From Hyaloscypha bicolor E (lineage: Eukaryota > Ascomycota > Leotiomycetes > Helotiales > Hyaloscyphaceae), in contig NW_020194549.1 in NCBI RefSeq assembly GCF_002865645.1, forward strand, positions 62,001 to 126,000: a stretch of DNA of 64,000 nucleotides, in the 5' to 3' direction. Positions 11,345 through 22,700 of this stretch are shown piece by piece. The notes below the pieces were generated by a model. That model was not told where the DNA came from and did not search any database. It was given only the letters and a program-made list of their open reading frames with translations. The first letter of the stretch is position 1; every line of letters starts with the position of its first letter. A program made the translations under genes and the position numbers.

Positions 11345-12112
11345 GAATTTCAATTTCAATATTTTCTTTTTCCTGTAACTGAATTGGAATGGGATTGCCT
11401 GCCCCTTTACTATGATGGGGAAGTATGGGTCAAGAAGGTCTACCCTACACAACAGACTACCCGGTTCGATAACATTGCGAGCACTCTTATCAAGCCACTG
11501 TTCACCGTGAATTTGAAGCACAAGAAACCTGGAAGCTACAATTTCGGCTCCATCGACCCCCATCAATTCCACGGCTCCGTAGGCTGGACTCCAATTGACC
11601 CTATATTTGGGTAATGGACTTTCAACCTAAGTGAATACGGTATTGGGAAGAACGCTACCAGTCAATCGACTATGCAAGCGATTGCTGATGCCGGAACCAG
11701 AGTAAATCATTCGTCGACTCTTGTTGACCTTGACCAGTACACTAACTTGATTGAAGGCTGCTTTTCCTCACACAGGATGCCGTCACCACTTAATACAACG
11801 CTGTCCCGGGGGCCTCCCTATGCTGATTGGAACACCGGCTTGTATCTCTTCCCTTGCAACACTAAGCTTCCAAAGTTCGCTTTCGACCTCGGCGAACACA
11901 TCGGTGAGATCCCGGGCAACTACATGAACTACTCCACCACAGGTTTTGATAATGGAAACTGCATAGGAGGTCTTCAAGGCAGCGACTGGATTGATATATA
12001 TTGTTGGCGACATTTTGCTCCAATCCCAGTTCGTCATCTTCGAGGGAGGCAACTCACCACAACTCGGATTTGCTACGAAGCACACAGAGAGCAACAGATT
12101 AGTCTAAACTAG
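11345..12112 (+). pseudogene. pepsin-like aspartic protease (A1) pseudogene, C-terminal two thirds
   Basis: Frames with clear homology to secreted fungal A1 proteases: FDNIASTLIKPLFTVNLKH, then PGSYNFGSID, then the second active-site region AIADAGT (normally ADTGT; the Asp is kept), then NCIGGLQGSD. The end continues only in another frame (IVGDILLQSQFVIFEGG, LGFATKH), so a frameshift lies near 12000. A second frameshift near 11395 is suggested by GMGLPAP in a different frame. The N-terminal lobe with the first DTG and the signal peptide is missing. An intact homologue would be an extracellular or vacuolar endopeptidase. Together with the GH43 relic it shows that secreted hydrolase genes are being lost here. 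Confidence 0.82.
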
Positions 12113-12730
12113 ACTAATAAGCTAGGGAAGTAAACATCGATGACTATTAAAACTGTTCTTCTTGGGTAGCGGGCAAGTTCCTTGGCCAGTGTTATGTTTC
12201 CTTTCGGAGATTTCAGTCAGGATGTTGTATTTTTTGCATATAGATCGCGATGATGTACGAACTTGCTGTTTACCTTCCTATATTTTGTTCTGCTACTCAA
12301 CAAAAAGCCTCTATATAGCTAAATGATGCAGATCGTATGATAATTTAACATATTTTTAAAATATTCTAGACGCTCACCCTCTCGATTTCCTCGTAGTGGC
12401 CGAGGACACATTTAGTCATCGCTTCACAATATCACATATGAGATTGTCAGGGTGGCTTACTGTCTCACTAAAATCGTAATTCCATGCCGTATAGATGATA
12501 TTCCATGTAACATAATTGTAGCTCGAGGGGAGTTGCAGTCTCAATCCTCTCTCCGAGGGGGGATGTGGCGGCCGAGTCACGTGTAGACTTTCCAGCACTA
12601 AGCCTGCCGCTAGAGTACCTTAAAAAAATTCTCACAGCTGATCGACAACATCCCATGTTCATCTTGACAATCAAATCATCTCCCTCTGGCTCTCCCTATT
12701 CTGTCATTAAATCCCCAAAGCTTGCCAATA
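12113..12730. other. intergenic and permease promoter
   Basis: The first 300 bases are AT-rich with no coding signal. The last 160 bases are the probable promoter and leader of the permease. Confidence 0.5.
12577..12583. promoter_or_regulatory. E-box TCACGTG upstream of permease
   Basis: A TCACGTG motif lies about 150 bases upstream of the permease ATG. This is the known core site of Cbf1/Pho4-type bHLH factors in fungi. Function here is inferred from position only. Confidence 0.3.
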
Positions 12731-14508
12731 ATGGACGACTTGCATGTCTCAACAGAGCAGCGACTCGCCGCACCTCATGCTACGGATGCTAGCCACCAGG
12801 GCCACACCCCGGATCTTTCGGGTACGTTTGTCGATGGCCATTCTGCGGAATCAGTGACCTCTTCTGAGCAAGATGACCTTGATTTGCAGAAATTGGGTTA
12901 CAAGTCCGTGCTTGCAAGAGGTTGGGGGGGCTTCGACAACTTTGCTTGTTCCTTCTCGGCCCTCTACTGCATTGGTGGCATTAGAGTCCTGTTCTACATT
13001 GCTCTCAGTAATGGCGGCCCGGCTTCAATGTATGTCGTCATCGTCAATCACTATTTGATCTCTCAAATATTGACATTGCGCGCAATAGTTGGAGTTCATG
13101 GATCTCCGGCAGCATCGTCTCGATCATCACTTCTGCGACTCTCGCCGAGGCATGCTCTACTTACCCCGCAGCTGGTTCCATCTATTACTGGGCGTTTCGA
13201 TCTTGGGGTGGTGGAAAGCTGGGTCGTTTTGTCTCTTTCCTAGTGGCTGCTTGGACCTTGGTTGCTTGGACTGCTTTCCTTGCCGCGGATTCATTCGGTG
13301 TTGCAAACTATCTGATCTCCGAGGTTGTAATTTTCAACCCACACACTGACTTCCCTCACGTCACATCTGACGTGAAAGCTAGAGCTGTGGCTTGGGCATT
13401 CTCTTTGCTGTTCCTAGCTATCGCAACGTCAATGAATTTCCTGCCTCCTCGCTCTTACGCATGGGTATTCCGCGCCGGTGTCATAGTCATCACTATTGAC
13501 ATCCTACTCAACTTCATCTGGTTGCCAATTGGGGTCTCGAAGACATACGGGTTCCAATCCGCGGGATTTGTTTTCGCTTCCATATACAACGGAGGGGAGA
13601 CTTCCCCTGGACTGAACTGGGTTCTGTCCTGGTATCTCGTTGCCAGTTGTCTCGTCGGCGAAGACGCTTCTGGTCACGTTGCTGAGGAGACCATGTCCGC
13701 GAAGAAATCTGCCGCAAAGGGCGTCTTCTGGGCGACTGTTGCCTCGGCACTCTGTGGTTTTCCCATTATTCTAGTATTCCTGTTTTGCATGCCTCCGATC
13801 GAAACATTCTACGACACCACGGCCCCTCAGCCATTCATCAACATGTACGCCCTCGCTTTAGGACCCCACGCCCATGTCGTTGCCACATTCGTCGCTATGA
13901 TCGGAGCAATACTCAACACATCCATATCCATGGTAGCGGTTTCTAGACTCGTGTTTGCCATTGCTCGAGACTCAATATTCCCGTTCAGCGAAGCTCTTTG
14001 CAGAGTCTCGAAGAGCAAACAGCCTCACAACGCAGTCATTTTCACCGGGGCCATTGCTGCTTTCCTCCTCTGCACCCAGCTACCCTCACAAGTTGCCTTC
14101 ATGAGCTTGACATCCACATCAGCAGCAGGCTCCATCGCTGCTTATGCACTCGTTGGTTTCGGTCGAGCATTCATCACGCGGAAGACATTCCAGCCAAGTT
14201 TCTTTGACCTCGGAAGGTTTGGAGTTCTGTTTGCTGTCGTGACTTTCATCTGGAACGGCTTCGCTTTTGCCGTCCTTTGTGCTCCACAGTACAGCGACAC
14301 ACTGATTAATCAAGATGCCGGCTTGTTCAACTATGCGATTGTTATCATGTCTGGCATCACAGCCATTGGAGTTGAGGAGTGGTGGCGCAAATCCAAGGCG
14401 GTCTGGTTCCACAACCTGATGGATCTCAATGAAGCTTCCCAGTCGACTGAGGAAGAGGTTCGTGATGCTGAGAGAGGTGTTACAACAGAGTCAGGAACCA
14501 GCAAGTAA
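12731..14508 (+). CDS. amino acid/choline permease (APC superfamily, Uga4/Hnm1-like), 572 aa
   Basis: Exons 12731-13029 and 13089-14508, with a GTATGT donor and a CAATAG acceptor. The splice joins GGPAS to IWSSWISGS, giving the family signature SNGGPASIWSSW. A hydrophilic N-terminus of about 60 residues precedes LGYKSVLARGWGGFDNF. Roughly 12 membrane segments follow, including TLAEACSTYPAAGSIYYWA in TM3 and SWYLVASCLVGEDASGHVAEET near TM6. This pattern is that of the yeast ACT group (GABA permease Uga4, choline carrier Hnm1). The role is proton-coupled uptake of an amino acid, GABA, choline or a related amine at the plasma or vacuolar membrane; the substrate cannot be read from sequence. The start is the first ATG in frame, and the leader carries an E-box. 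Confidence 0.88.
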
Positions 14509-16179
14509 TCACCACCTCCCGATTCGAGTCTCAGGGACCATCGCGGTAACAACGTGCATTGAATGTTTATGGAGAAAGGTGTTCGGTCGAGAAGATTGGA
14601 TTTCTTTGGATACTTGAGAAGGGGCGGATTGGTCATCGTAAGTATTGGTATAAGCATGACGGGTGTTCGATGATTGCTTCGGCATGATTCGTTCTGAGAA
14701 ATTACCGTTGAACTTGATCTGGATAATACCAGCGAAAGGACATGCTTCAACCCTCCCTCTTCCTTTGCTTTGTGTTGACTTGTTAACTGCTGACCGCAAC
14801 CACCGACTCGAACCCCCGGTCAGAGAGGTTGACATTAACGAACGGGAGGCTGGTTTTGTCATTTACAGGTCTTCTCAGCCTTCAGTCAGGATCAGAGCTG
14901 TCTTAGCAATTGACAAGTGTCAGCAAGCTTATTCAAAACCGCACCCTTCCAGGTTCCTATTGCCTCATCGGACAAGCTCTCCAAACAATTCGCTGCCCTC
15001 TTCGGCGTTTTTCTAACCTTTTGCTCGCTGCAAGAGCTTCCACTTCGCCGTCACCCTTCACACTTCCTTATTCGAACCCCTAGCGACCACATCCCTACAA
15101 TCACCAGTCCATATACCACAGGACGAATACAATGAGTTACTCGATAGATCTTATTGATCCATAACAAAAAAGGTCAATTAAAATAAAATCATCTCATTGC
15201 CTACCCGCGTTCGCTCCGTGAAATAGCTTCATATTTGACGCTTTTATTCCTCTTCAAACCTCTCCGTATGGTCTCCAATAACCAATTCCAGAGCCAACCC
15301 TCTTCCCATGTACCAAACACCCCGCGCAGATACTAACAGGTTGTCCTTAGACTCTAGTTTCCAACAGTTTCCAAATAGTGCTTTTCACTATTTCAAAGTT
15401 CTTGTTTGTACCACCTCGTCTCCGGTTGAAAATTTGAGGTTTATGAAATGGCATCCCTTTTGATTTCAGCATTATATCTCTCAGACAACCTAATGTCCCG
15501 AGTATCTTCTCATGTCACTTCTAAGCAGGATCATTCTATAGGATGCCTGTCATGCTTGTCATGCCGGTAATGTGCTGTGCGCTCAAACGCCTGTTGTTGC
15601 TTCGATTCTGACCTCCCGAGGATACAACTAGCTTAGCTCAAGCACCAGATCACATCTTCCTTCGAGGGAATCTCACAAAACTTCAATAATTGATAACAGA
15701 AAAGAAATTGATAGCATGACTGAGATCATCACACAGCAGAACCAGACTGATTTCACCAACTATTCCCCGTCGGCCAGAGAACGGTTCCTCGACTTATGAT
15801 GGCGGACATTGTAGGTCCAGAGTGATATCAGTACCTTTCAATCCACTAAAGTAGACCCAGATCTATGCTTGTGTAAATCTAGAGCTATTCTCATCTCAGA
15901 AGCAGTCGGGTAGGAGCTATAATCTATTTTTGAAACTTGCCACCTTCTCGGCAGCTTCACTGACACTACTCATTTTCTGGGCTAGGAAAGAGAAGCAGAG
16001 GATAGATTCGGTTGGCGACAACTTCTGTTTTGCGTTCTTGAGTTCCTCCCTATGCATTCCGATATCTTGGCAAGGCACAGCTTCCTATCTCATGGAACTT
16101 CCAATAATAACCTCCATCCATTTATCTCATCACATCAAGCTCATATTTCCCACCCCTACCTCGGCCTCAACCAAGCACA
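14509..16179. other. convergent intergenic region
   Basis: This lies between the 3' ends of the permease (+) and chrA (-). Short frames at 14663-15135 and 15930-16193 show no family similarity. A tRNA-like GGTTCGAGTC string near 14815 (minus) was examined and rejected. Confidence 0.5.
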
Positions 16180-17821
16180 TCACACAAAGATAATCTGCCC
16201 CGCGACCGCTCCAGAAACCAGCAACAAGAGCGGGGTGTACTTGTTGGTGAACTTGTACAGCACGCCCAACGATACAACATAAATCACCGCCGCTGACCCA
16301 GTGTGTGAAATTCTGCTACGAGCAGCACTATTCAAGCCACCAAGTTCATCGTTTCTAGGTGAACCCTCAACACTACTCTTGAGAATCTGAGCCGCAATGA
16401 TGGCGATGACACCCACCACAGCCCCGCAGAGTCCGTCAAAGAAGCTTGCAAGAAGCTGTCTGGCATCAGCGCTGTCTTTGACACGGGGATATCTCAAGAT
16501 TCGTGATTGACGATAGAGAGGTGGCACTTACTTTATTCCTCACCAGCTTTCCCAATAATGAATGACCCATAACTGTGAACAAGAAGCACGGAAACCACAT
16601 CCCCAGGGTGATGACCACTGCGCCAGCAAATGCGTTCCCAAGCCCACTACAAACCAATCCTCCTTGAAATCCGACAAATGTCGCAAAGATCACCAGCGGG
16701 GCCGGTAAGACGTTTCCGATAGCAATGCAATCGATGAACACATTTTGAGATAGCCAGCGACCCTTGAGGACAGCTTCGACTTGAATGAAGGGGATAGCAG
16801 TATATGCGCCCCCGAATGAGAGACTCCCTGCCACAAGACCGAGTACGAGGAGATTCGCGAGCGTGGGGGTTGGTGCGATTCCAAGAGCGAGGGAGACGGG
16901 AGAGGGGAATCCACGATACACAACGTAGATTGCGAAACCGACGTATTGGAGGATGAAGAGGATTGCTGCTGGGATGAAGAGACGTCGGAAGATGAGCATG
17001 TACCACATACCGTAGAAGCCCAGGGAAATGAAACTATAAGCATCGGTTCGTTAGGGAAGCCGTTTTGTGATGAGTGGAGGCCTTACATGTTAATGTGCAA
17101 AGCACCGTTGATTGCTGTGCAGATGGCAGCGATGATTAGGAATGCATCGATTTTCTTTGTGGTGTGACTGATGACAGAGTGGTCTGCTATCTTGTGGGTC
17201 GCTTTAAGAATCTGTCTATATGTTAGTAATATGTTCGCGGATCTTAAGCAGTGGGCAGTGGGCAGTGGGCAGTGGTACCATTGCAGCAACAATCGGTTGC
17301 AGAGCTCTGAAGGAGGCGTTGAAATACTTGTTCTCCAAGCCTGCGAGAGAGTATAGATAACTCGCAAGTAACATCAAGACGAACCCAGGTAACATGAATG
17401 CAATGCCCGCAATGACACCTCCAAGTCGACCAGCAGACAAGCAGCCGAAGAACATGCAGAGTTCTGCAGCCTCCGGACCTGGAAGGATCTGATAAACAGC
17501 AAAGACTCTCTGGAATCTGGCGAGTGTTATCCATTTGTCTTGAATGACCAGTCGTTCTTTGATGAGGGCCATCTGTGCAACTGGACCTCCCCATGCAAAA
17601 AGACCGAAGTTGTAGAAGACAAACCAGAAAAGCTTTAGGAGCGACATCTTCGGGACATTGGAATTATCCTCCATATCGGCTTCATTTTCTGCGAGAATTG
17701 GATTGGAAGTGGTTGAGGACTCGCCTTCTTGCGCTTCGTTTTCGGCATCCTTCTGAAAAGACGATGCTTCTTTGGACTTGGATTCCTGGCTCGGAGAAGA
17801 AATAGCGCTGACTGTGGCCAT
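16180..17821 (-). CDS. chrA: chromate ion transporter (CHR family, two-domain), 481 aa
   Basis: Four exons on the minus strand: 17821-17279, 17211-17087, 17033-16532 and 16455-16180. The frame is continuous across all junctions. A hydrophilic N-terminus of about 60 residues precedes two homologous CHR halves. The first contains FGLFAWGGPVAQMALIKE and LPGPEAAELCMFFG, the second SLSFGGAYTAIPFIQVEAV and IGNVLPAPLVIFATFVG. About 10-12 membrane segments are present. The F-x-x-W/F-GGP and PGP-x-A-x-L motifs define the family. Long-chain CHR proteins move chromate, and probably sulfate, out of the cell and confer Cr(VI) resistance; the fungal role is inferred from the bacterial prototype. It is divergent from a bZIP gene, which could regulate it. 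Intron 1 carries a 7-bp minisatellite next to its donor. Confidence 0.87.
17249..17275. repeat. 7-bp minisatellite (GTGGGCA, about 4 copies) at a splice donor
   Basis: Almost four tandem copies of the 7-mer lie inside chrA intron 1, ending three bases from the donor of exon 1. On the coding strand the repeat is CCCACTG-like. Confidence 0.8.
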
Positions 17822-18167
17822 CTAGTAGGAAGCGATGTGGTGATGCTAAACTAAAGAGAGAGAAGATGTCCCGAAACCGCTGTAAACGACAAAATAAAGA
17901 GGATATTGAAAAATCCTAATGTAAAAGTATGTGTTTCATGTGTTGGATATAAAGTAGGTTCGGGTGGAGAGGAAATATCTCGCTTCTGCCGTCTCCCCTG
18001 TTTAAGCGAGGGACGGACACCTCGATTGTGATTGGCCGAGAAAAAGAAATCATGCTTGACCACCTACATGCAGCCAAGCTTTCGGGGAACTCCAATGGAA
18101 TTTGCTTTTCGCGCCACTGATCACACCATCGATAGAAATGCGGGAGTGTCCACGGTCAGCCAGGGTA

Positions 18168-18292
18168 CTCCCCCCCCCCTAATTAAATGTAACAGTGGGT
18201 CCAAGTGCAGGGGATTTTTGGTATGGCAACTGGACCGTGCCAGGCTGGTTTTGCGGGGACCCACTATTACATTTATTTAGGGGGGGGGAGAG
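18168..18292. mobile_element. 125-bp MITE with about 35-bp terminal inverted repeats and TA target duplication
   Basis: The left end (18168-18202) begins with CTC and a C tract, then taattaaatgtaacagtggg and TCC. The right end (18257-18292) is its reverse complement with only a few differences. TA flanks both sides (18166-18167 and 18293-18294). No coding capacity. TA duplication and long inverted repeats indicate a Tc1/mariner-pogo type non-autonomous element (inference from ends only). Confidence 0.8.
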
Positions 18293-18759
18293 TAACGACT
18301 CGGTCAATTTGAAGTCCAGGAAGTGCTGAACAAATACGCCGAGCCTTAACAATTGGATTACTCCAGGACTTCGTCATTAATAAAAGGGAGCTGTTTAAGA
18401 ACAGACAAAGAGAATGAAAATAACTTGTTAAAATTCAAGCTGTTCGACTCCATGCCACTCGGCTTATTGAATTTTATGGCCTGGTGAAATTGCATAACAC
18501 GAGTTGTGCAATAAGTTGTCAAAAAACTTGGTTTAGGGTTGAAGGCCCAATAAACGAAAATTGAGAGTGTGAAAAGCTAAAAGGGCCTGCCATCAGACGG
18601 GACAATTACGATCCCGAGGGGAATTTCGCTTCAAATGGCACTCGACTTGTCAGATAATAGCTCCCATATGCGATCATTTGCCCTTGTGAAATGCCTTGTA
18701 GAAGGAGAAAGGGAAGGAAGTCTTAATTTTCAAAAAGCACCAGAAGCAATTCTTCAGCT

Positions 18760-18774
18760 TATATAATGCACGTG
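18760..18774 (+). promoter_or_regulatory. TATA box and CACGTG E-box of the bZIP gene
   Basis: TATATAA at 18760-18766 is followed at once by a CACGTG palindrome (18769-18774). Both lie about 140 bases before the bZIP ATG. The positions suit a core promoter; binding by a bHLH factor is inference. Confidence 0.4.
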
Positions 18775-18907
18775 ACCTACCTCTCGACCTCTTTTCAGCT
18801 AGGGAAGTTTCTTGCCGATCACGATCGCGTCCTCGAACTTCACTCCTTCACCCTTATCAAACACTCCGCCACCCCAATCGATACTGATACTCGTCAACCG
18901 CCGTCTC

Positions 18908-19736
18908 ATGGAAGGCGCTCGCATACAATCCACACCTACGATGGTCACTCCAGTGGATGCGGATCGTGCACTTCGTTTGAGAGAGAACAAGCGGCGGAAC
19001 AGGCAACGGCAGAAAGACTACACTGCTAAACTTGAGTCCAGACTTCGCCGTCTGGAGTCCGAGGGGATCAAGGCAACCCAAGAAGTGCAATCAGCGGCTA
19101 GGAAAGTTATCGAGGATAACTCGCGCCTCAAAGCACTGCTTCGTTTCAAAGGCGTCGACGAACATACTATCAGCACATGGACGCCAGAAGGCGAAACCGC
19201 TGTATCAGATGTTTCAATGCCAACAAGACATGGGAGATGCACAACGGTATGTCTTGCTGGACGGCTGGCTGCCATTGTCCCAGCTCTGAATCGCTTAGGA
19301 AACAACCCGCCACCTTTCGACGCAAGAAAGCTTGCCTTCGCCACTTGATGAGGGCCAATCGGAAGCTTTTGGGTTTGCTTCTACGTTCTCAAGTGCGGAG
19401 CCAAACAATCAAACCCCATGTTCCTTGAACGGCGAAAGAGCACCATCGAGCGAGTGTTCTACCAAATTGGCTCCCTGCAAACTCATGAGTCGCCTGGCCG
19501 AGAATCCGAGCACGGATTTGACACAGATAGAAATTTCCGATCTTCAAGTCGAGGATAATGATCGTAGTGGAATGGAGTGCTCTAAAGCATATAAGCTATT
19601 GATGCAATTCGCCACAAATGAAGAGAAATTGGACACGATTTCTCAAGCGTTGGAAAGTGGTTGCACAAAAGGTTCAAGGGGGGGTTGTAAAGTTCGGAAT
19701 GAAGCCATCTTAAGTGCGATTGATGAAGTTAGTTAA
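18908..19736 (+). CDS. fungal bZIP transcription factor, 258 aa
   Basis: Exons 18908-19246 and 19299-19736 (GTATGT donor, CTTAG acceptor). The basic region RLRENKRRNRQRQKDY lies at about residues 22-40. A heptad-type coiled segment follows to about residue 80 (LESRLRRLE ... IEDNSRLKALL). This is the fungal bZIP pattern in which Asn and a cluster of Arg contact DNA, with a short zipper. The C-terminal two thirds are low in recognisable domains, with two Cys (CTKGSRGGCKV) near the end. Many Leotiomycete paralogues have this layout and unknown targets. It is divergent from chrA, so regulation of that gene is plausible but unproven. The start is the first in-frame ATG; the longer open frame upstream lacks one. 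Confidence 0.82.
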
Positions 19737-22700
19737 GACGAATTTATAGGAACAATAGGAACCAGGTAGTTTATCTGTACTGAACGGTATGAATCGAGGT
19801 TATTGGGGATTGAGACCGTCACCGGGAAGAAGCTCGTTGTGGAAAAATTGCAACCAAGTCCTTCGATGCAACTCAAGTCTCTGTTGTTTGGAGGCCGCAT
19901 GAAGCAAGCTCTCCAACAACGATAACCTAACCCCTTGACATTAACAATCGCCCTAACACTAGAAACTTTGACAACTCAAGATGAGTACTGATCCAGAACC
20001 AAGAGACTGGTTCACATTTCGAGAAGGTGCACTCAGATCCAAGTTTGTGTTTTGAATAAGCTGAAATAGTTCAGTCAACACACAGTATCCGCATCGTTCT
20101 AGAAGATCTCGACCTTACGTATAATCTTTTCCTCTTCATTTCCACTTCCCAGGTGGTGTTTATAACCACCGAGGGAAGCACAGGATTTTTTTCATGTTTG
20201 CTAGAGTCCAGAGTGGGCCAAGAAAAAAGCAAGTGCACTAGTTCCTATATCTCTTTCAGGCTCCACCTCTATATACGCCTATACCACAGACTACTACGGA
20301 GAACTACCTTCGATAATCATCTTCTTGAGATAGTTCACAAGCTCTGCCTTGTTGGTGAGATGTTTGCACCTGGAGTACCTCCCATAATAATGAATGGGAA
20401 ACAGTCGTATGTGATTTACTCTTGCGACAAAGGGGGGAACAAAGTGCAAGACTTGCAAGTGGGGGCGACAAAGATAATGAGAGGAAATGACAATAACTCT
20501 TTGGTTAACGATAAAAGCTCTCTCTTCCACCACCCCCTCTCAACTATTTTCCCATCCAGTTGCCCACCCAGCAGCCAGAGTAAAACACTCCTCTTAAAAT
20601 TTGTGACAAATAAACTCCCCCGGATAGATGCTAAAGGGCCAATTTCTCTTCAAGGTTACTTGGTAATTACCGCATATAGTTCGAGAGCTCGGTATTAAAC
20701 TAGTATACTAGCCTGACTAGCCGACCATTCCTTCTAGTACGGTAGTACCAGGTTCAACCACTGATTTAGTCTTCTCCGCTCTCATTTATAATGTGTCATT
20801 GCCGGAGCGTATTAAACGCTCCCTAATATATAGTCACCTGCTTTTTAGCTAATTTAAAATAATCGGAGAACACGTGCTTGGAACACCCATATCACCAAAG
20901 GCTAATGGGGATAAGAACAAGGCTTTGGAATCCTTTCTCTCTCTTTTCTGGCTTCACTCTGCCTGTAATTTAGTTATTTAGGCCCTGTCAATCATTAATA
21001 TTATCGTCTTCGCACCTCCATATTGCTCCAGCTCAATACTTGGGAACGACAGGGGAGACGTCGTTTTACATCCCCTTTGTCTTTGTCCCTCCGCACCTCA
21101 GCCGAACTCGCACGCAAGTCGAAGAAACAAGCTTCATCCCCGAGTAAAGAAGGGAAAGGAAAGTAGGTAGAGGAAGCTCTTTAATCAGAAGGCCGAAGAC
21201 AAGAAAAAAAGAAAAAGCGGAAAGTGCAGAGATTCACCGTAGATTCTGGCTCACGATGGAGCTTCCGATCAGCGGATGACGAGTTATTAATATAAAACCC
21301 CACTTCCCTCCTCGCGATGTAGACAAACAAATGATTTGAAATTGCAGAATACTCAGGAGAGTCAAGTTACTTGCATTGAAATGGCCTCAACTGGCTGAAT
21401 ATGCACCGAAGTAGTGAACTGGAGAGATTAAGTTTTGCTACAAGTAGTAGAAAGAAGAATCAAAAGATATACAGCGAGGGGTTGATGAGATGTAGCTTCG
21501 AATGGCAATAAGCCATGAGTGACAATAGCCCAAAATGACAACAAATGCAGCCACGAGCCAAAAACCCACCCACCTCGATATGAATCCCCTCTTTGTAGCC
21601 GCAAATCCAAAAGAAATACTGGAAAGAAAGTCCCGTAATGAGATATATTAATAACCCCAGAGAGCCGTCCTCCTCGATCGCAGGGAGATTGTGGGCCGAT
21701 GACAGAGCTTGAGGAAACTTCTCCTCCCCCTCCCCGCTTGCATTGTTTTATTATTTCATTTCATACCTCCTCAATCCACCTTTCCTCAAGCGAGAGCAAA
21801 TCATATCAGGCACTATCCAATTAATTTACATCTTGACTTCCCAAGTGCGCCCACACTGACTTTAACAAGGGAGTAGAAGAGCAAGAGAACGAAGAGGATC
21901 TCTTTTCTCCACAACCTCAAATCCAGCGGTAACACTGCCCGTAATTAACATATAAGCACTTACCCAACCATTACTGCTGCGGTCACGAGTAAGGCCTCTG
22001 ATGGTTTTGTATTTCAGCGGAACTGAAACGCGTTTTGCGAGTCAAGTTGCATCTAATTTGTGGCTGATAGAGGATATCAACAAGCTTGCTGTGATCGTGA
22101 ACTCGTACTCGTAGTGCGGGAGATCAAGGCTTAGAGAAGAAACGCGGATGAAAGAAACGGCTAAAATGACAAGAGCCAGTTTCTTGACAACACTATCCGC
22201 CCCCACACTCCAATTGCCTCCCTTCTCCCGAACCATATTCGTAATTTCAGAATCACGAGCCAAACAACAAGGTCTAATCTTCAATGGTAATCTTGCAATT
22301 CGTTAGATGTCCAATACCCCCTATTGGGGCCGACCACCCTTAACTCGTTGCCATGTTCGACGGGTTGACAACAGTGGCCCGCACATGCACTCATTTTATA
22401 CCCACCCTCTCCCTTTCACCCTCTTTCCTCACCCTCCTTTCAGCGTCAGACCAGAAATATCGAATTTACCTCAATTCACTCTGCCAATCTTACAACACGG
22501 GCATCATCCAACGGCTCGAAAGGCTCGCCTTTCAGTTGAGCGGAAGGTGGACCATCCCTTCGCTCCTTCACCCTACTCCCGGTCTCAGCATTCCTTCGTT
22601 CCACATATAAATTCCTAGGCTACAAAGCCCTCTCCTCACTTCAGGGAACATACTCCGCAGTACCGTGACCGGGAAAGAGAGAAAGTGAAACTGGCGGAGA

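Larger units (their letters stand above)
17822..18907. promoter_or_regulatory. divergent promoter region of chrA and bZIP gene
   Basis: About 1.09 kb separates the two start codons. It contains the MITE at 18168-18292, 346 bases from chrA and 615 bases from the bZIP start. It also holds the bZIP TATA/E-box cluster. No gene is seen inside. Confidence 0.6.

Noticed and set aside
14780..14890. tRNA-like GGTTCGAGTC string on the minus strand
   Set aside because: The T-stem does not pair beyond one or two bases, and no D-arm or acceptor stem can be drawn.
20153..20698. 181-residue open frame
   Set aside because: It begins at GTG with no ATG nearby, has no domain, and its composition resembles intergenic DNA.
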